From: CALDTK01 sp041744755
GTDB lineage: Bacteria > Bacteroidota > Bacteroidia > Chitinophagales > Saprospiraceae
Direction of reading: 5' to 3'
DNA length: 46,893 nt
Assembly: GCA_041744755.1 (NCBI GenBank)
Contig: JBGTKC010000102.1
Coordinates: 1 to 46,893 of the forward strand
How positions within the stretch are numbered: the first letter of the stretch is position 1; each line of letters starts with the position of its first letter. This document shows, piece after piece, positions 44,276-46,893 of this stretch. The notes under the pieces were generated by a model. The model made no database searches, was not told the DNA's origin, and saw nothing but the letters and a program-made list of their open reading frames with translations. Made by a program: the position numbers and the translations under genes.

Positions 44276-44283
44276 CAAATGTA
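44276..44283 (-). promoter_or_regulatory. -7 element of the arginine leader
   Basis: TACATTTG on the minus strand, exact TAnnTTTG, 7 bases before the leader peptide ATG and about 190 before the GNAT gene. Confidence 0.55.
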
Positions 44284-44333
44284 AATGCTTTTTGCAAGCC
44301 GTGAGTTTAAGGGGAGGTTAAGGATAGCGCGCC

Positions 44334-45743
44334 TTACCGCAGCTCCACCACCCACGCCCATTGTCCCAAGTCCGGCTCCAAGGGCGGCAGCGTGATCGCC
44401 GTCCTCTTCTTGTCTGCCGCCAGCACCGTGTCCCTTCCCAACAGTCGCGCCTCCCGCCACTTGTAGTCGCCGAGGTTTGGCAGGGTCAGCTTGCCATCCT
44501 CCGGCCACGCCGTAAGGATGGCGTACATCCGGTCGCCCTTGCGCGTGAAGCGGACGCGCTCATCGTTCGACACCACTCCCGCCGCCCGCGTGCCGTAAAT
44601 GGCCTCGCCGTTGCGCGCCAGCCACGTCCCGATGTCCGTAAGTCGCTGCTCCATGATCACCGGGATGCGCCCGTCGGCGGTAGGCCCTACGTTCAGCAAG
44701 AGGTTACCGCCGCGACTCACGACGTCGATGAGAGTATGGACGAGCTCCTCGCTCGTGGAGTAGTGCTCGAGAGTCTCCTGCTTGTTGTACCCAAAGCTCC
44801 CGCCGATCCCGCGGCACTCCTCCCACGGACGGGCTTCCAACGTTTCGTCGGCCTTGCCGTCGTGCACCAGGCCATATTCAGTCGTGTAGTAGCCGCCGTG
44901 CTTGCCGCGCGTCTCCTTACCCCACCGATCGTTCACCACCACTTTCGACTTCACAGGTGATTCGTTGTAAAGCCACGCCAGGAATTCGGGTGCGCGCCAC
45001 GTCTCCGAGGGGTATTCCCACTCGCCGTCGGTCCATACGACGTCCGGCTCGTAGCGATTCACGAGGTCGTACAGCTGCGGCAGCATGTGCTGCTCCACGT
45101 AGGCCGGCACCGAGTCGAGGTATAGCGGATTAAACCACTCGTACAGCGAGTAGTAGTACCCCATGCGTAACCCTTCATCTCTCACGGCTTTCGCCAAAAC
45201 CCCGCACACGTCCGCATTCGGCCCGAGCTCGGCGGCATTCCAGTTCCACGCCTGCGCACTGGGCCACAGCGCGAAGCCGTCGTGGTGTTTGGAGGTGAGG
45301 ACAACATACTGCGCGCCGGCCTGCTTGAAGAGCTTCGCCCACGCATCCGGGTCCCAGTTCCCGGCCGTGAAGTCGCGCGCGAAGTCAGGATAGGTGACCG
45401 TCGGACCGTACGTCTCGGCGTGGTGTTTTGCGAAAGCGGGCTGCCCTTCCTGCCAGCGCTTCCAGTACCACTCGGCGTACTTGACGTAGATATCGTCGCC
45501 ACCGGTTGGCCCGAAGGCCGGCACGGAGTACACGCCCCAGTGCACGAAGATCCCGAACTTTGCATCCGCGTACCAGGCGGGGATGGGGCGCGCGTCGAGG
45601 GAGGGCCAGTCGGGGGTGTAGGCGATCTGGGCGGAGAGGCGAGTGGCGAGTGAGAAGAGGCAAAAGAAAGTTAGGGCTGCCAGGAGGTGGCGGAGGCCGC
45701 TACTTTTGTTGTTTGCGGCTGCGGTGCGTAGCTGTAGGCTCAT
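44334..45743 (-). CDS. Alpha-L-fucosidase, GH29
   Basis: 469 residues with a signal peptide (about 1-39, ending RLSAQ). GH29 markers: KFGIFVHWG (62-70), SKHHDGFALW (151-160), nucleophile Asp239 in VVWTDGEWEYP, and GGNLLLNVGP. Secreted exo-glycosidase releasing terminal fucose from glycans such as algal fucans or host glycans. No SusC/D genes nearby. A -7-like TACATTAG (45749-45756) ends 5 bases before the ATG. Elements: 45186 (VLAKA) and 45425 (AFAKH). Confidence 0.93.
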   Translation of the reverse strand: MSLQLRTAAANNKSSGLRHLLAALTFFCLFSLATRLSAQIAYTPDWPSLDARPIPAWYADAKFGIFVHWGVYSVPAFGPTGGDDIYVKYAEWYWKRWQEGQPAFAKHHAETYGPTVTYPDFARDFTAGNWDPDAWAKLFKQAGAQYVVLTSKHHDGFALWPSAQAWNWNAAELGPNADVCGVLAKAVRDEGLRMGYYYSLYEWFNPLYLDSVPAYVEQHMLPQLYDLVNRYEPDVVWTDGEWEYPSETWRAPEFLAWLYNESPVKSKVVVNDRWGKETRGKHGGYYTTEYGLVHDGKADETLEARPWEECRGIGGSFGYNKQETLEHYSTSEELVHTLIDVVSRGGNLLLNVGPTADGRIPVIMEQRLTDIGTWLARNGEAIYGTRAAGVVSNDERVRFTRKGDRMYAILTAWPEDGKLTLPNLGDYKWREARLLGRDTVLAADKKRTAITLPPLEPDLGQWAWVVELR

Positions 45744-45748
45744 GCGGC

Positions 45749-45756
45749 CTAATGTA
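45749..45756 (-). promoter_or_regulatory. -7-like element of the fucosidase gene
   Basis: TACATTAG on the minus strand, 5 bases before the ATG at 45743; one mismatch to TAnnTTTG. Confidence 0.45.
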
Positions 45757-45801
45757 ATGCTGGTCCCAGGGACGCACGCTAGATTTTGGGGCTTGGGCTT
45801 G

Positions 45802-46893
45802 TCACTGGGAAGCGCCGTTCGCAGTGACCCACTCCCGCACTCCCGCGTAGCTCACCGCCGCTGTACTAAAATGCGCCGTGGCCCCCGCCCGCACCTCCTC
45901 GCTCACCCCTATCTGCGTCAGGATATTCTGCAAGTGCATCCGCATGTGCCCCGCTTGTATCCCCGTCGTCACCAAGCTCCGCACCGCCGCAAAATTCTGG
46001 GCCAGGCCCGCACTCGCCACGATACTCATCAAGGTCTCCGCCCCGGGATTGCCCAGCAGCTCCAGACTCGCCGCCGCCATCGGGTGCACCTTCGTCAATC
46101 CGCCCACCGTCCCCAGCGCCAACGGCACCTCCAGCCAGAAGCGGAAGCGCCCACCGGCCATCTCGCAGTGACTCAAGGAGCGGTACTGTCCATCCCGGCT
46201 CGCGTACGCGTGCCCGCAGGCCTCCACCGCGCGAAAGTCATTGCCCGTCGCGATCACCACCGCGTCGAGGCCGTTGAAGATGCCCTTGTTGTGCGTCGTG
46301 GCCCGGTAGGGGTTGGTCTCCGCCAAGCGGATGGCGCGCGTAAATCTTTCCGCCAGTTGCACAGACGTAAAGCCGCCCGCGCCCACGCCCATCTCGTCCA
46401 CCGTGCACCCGACCTCCGCCCGCACCACGCAGCCCGGCGTGTAGTTGCTCAGGATCGCCATGATGATCTCCGGCGGACCGCTTTCCGCGCATTCCGTGGG
46501 TAAGGCTTGCGCCAAAACTTCCGGCAAGGCCGCCCCCCAACTCTCTAGCACGGTGTTGATCAGGTTCGCCCCCATCGAGTCCCGCGTGTCGAAGCGGCCG
46601 CGCAACTCGTAGGTACCTGCTAGTTCGCCTTGCGGCAAAACCTCCATCCCCAACACGCCGCCGCCGCGCGCTTCCATATTGCGGGTGTGCTGTGCCGACG
46701 CGCTCAACAGTTTTGGCGAAAGCCGTCCCACCGCGTCGAGCAAGGCTTCCCGCGGGCCGTCCCACTGGAAAAACAGTTGCCCGATCTTCTCCGTCCCGAG
46801 GATGGTCGTCCGGAAGCCCCCGCGCGTCCCCCAGTACTTCGCCGCCGCCGAGGCCGCCGCCACGACGCTCGACTCCTCCACCGCCATCGGCAC
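45802..46893 (-). CDS. mvaA: HMG-CoA reductase, class II type (N-terminus outside window)
   Basis: At least 363 residues. The window edge cuts the gene: the first residues (PMAVEESSVVAAAS) are an internal active-site segment with the catalytic Glu. Further motifs: DSMGANLINTVLE, ATTHNKGIFNGLDAVVIATGNDFRAVEA cut by family glycines, GTVGG, and GHMRMHLQN with the catalytic His. Interconverts HMG-CoA and mevalonate. The sequence style is that of the class II enzyme. Elements: 46504 (VLAQA), 46627 (VLPQG) and 46710 (LSPK), three in 220 bases. Confidence 0.92.
   Translation of the reverse strand: MPMAVEESSVVAAASAAAKYWGTRGGFRTTILGTEKIGQLFFQWDGPREALLDAVGRLSPKLLSASAQHTRNMEARGGGVLGMEVLPQGELAGTYELRGRFDTRDSMGANLINTVLESWGAALPEVLAQALPTECAESGPPEIIMAILSNYTPGCVVRAEVGCTVDEMGVGAGGFTSVQLAERFTRAIRLAETNPYRATTHNKGIFNGLDAVVIATGNDFRAVEACGHAYASRDGQYRSLSHCEMAGGRFRFWLEVPLALGTVGGLTKVHPMAAASLELLGNPGAETLMSIVASAGLAQNFAAVRSLVTTGIQAGHMRMHLQNILTQIGVSEEVRAGATAHFSTAAVSYAGVREWVTANGASQ

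Overview
The window looks like a chromosomal segment of a GC-rich Bacteroidota, most likely of the Saprospiria/Lewinella type. The evidence is an 1116-residue secreted protein ending in a gliding-motility/type IX secretion C-terminal domain, a Bacteroidota-style arginine pathway (GNAT acetyltransferase, argG, argC, argD and an N-acyl-ornithine carbamoyltransferase), a ClpP with the N-terminal extension I recall from Bacteroidota, a class II HMG-CoA reductase, and -7 elements resembling TAnnTTTG close to start codons. No rRNA, tRNA, CRISPR array or prophage was recognised. Taxonomy is an inference.

Layout. 1-4.8 kb: the end of an MFS efflux gene, two Uma2-family nucleases, an outer-membrane protein/lipoprotein pair, and a zeta-like kinase with a small partner. 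4.8-9.4 kb: a ViaA-like VWA protein, a membrane-anchored kinase-like protein, an exported peptide deformylase and a YqaE/Pmp3 peptide. 9.4-19.5 kb: quinone-reductase-like flavoprotein, Na+/H+ antiporter, DUF4259 protein, two family-2 glycosyltransferases, the gliding-domain protein, a sugar MFS transporter and an FkbM methyltransferase. 19.7-20.3 kb: an AT-rich antitoxin/PIN-toxin pair whose toxin is frameshifted. 20.3-30.6 kb: GH32 fructanase, a giant AsmA-like protein, aminopeptidase P, a GxxExxY protein between degenerate inverted repeats, and an ABC-F ATPase. 30.9-34.9 kb: a light-sensing set (bacteriophytochrome kinase, response regulator, biliverdin-forming heme oxygenase) plus a YdeI/DUF1905 protein. 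34.9-36.4 kb: clpP and an ECF sigma factor with a coupled 55-codon ORF. 36.5-44.3 kb: arginine biosynthesis on the minus strand, interrupted by two plus-strand cassettes (ECF sigma + membrane protein; MntA-HepT toxin-antitoxin). 44.3-46.9 kb: GH29 fucosidase and the end of HMG-CoA reductase.

The strongest unexplained signal is a very short dispersed element found about 49 times, roughly once per kilobase, on both strands, inside genes and between them. Its form is GTTTT followed by a 3-bp stem closed by a GNAA-type tetraloop; the commonest version is GTTTTGGCGAAAGCC. The stem changes in a compensatory way (GGC/GCC, GCC/GGC, GAC/GTC, CGC/GCG, TGC/GCA), so a hairpin is conserved rather than a linear word. 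In proteins it leaves unrelated peptide footprints (AFAKT, VLAKA, FGES, FRQN, LSPK, RFAER) depending on frame and strand.

Other notable points: -7-like elements 3-8 bases from start codons, suggesting leaderless mRNAs; a 24-residue leader peptide with four arginine codons followed by a terminator-like hairpin upstream of the arginine genes; and several smaller repeat families.
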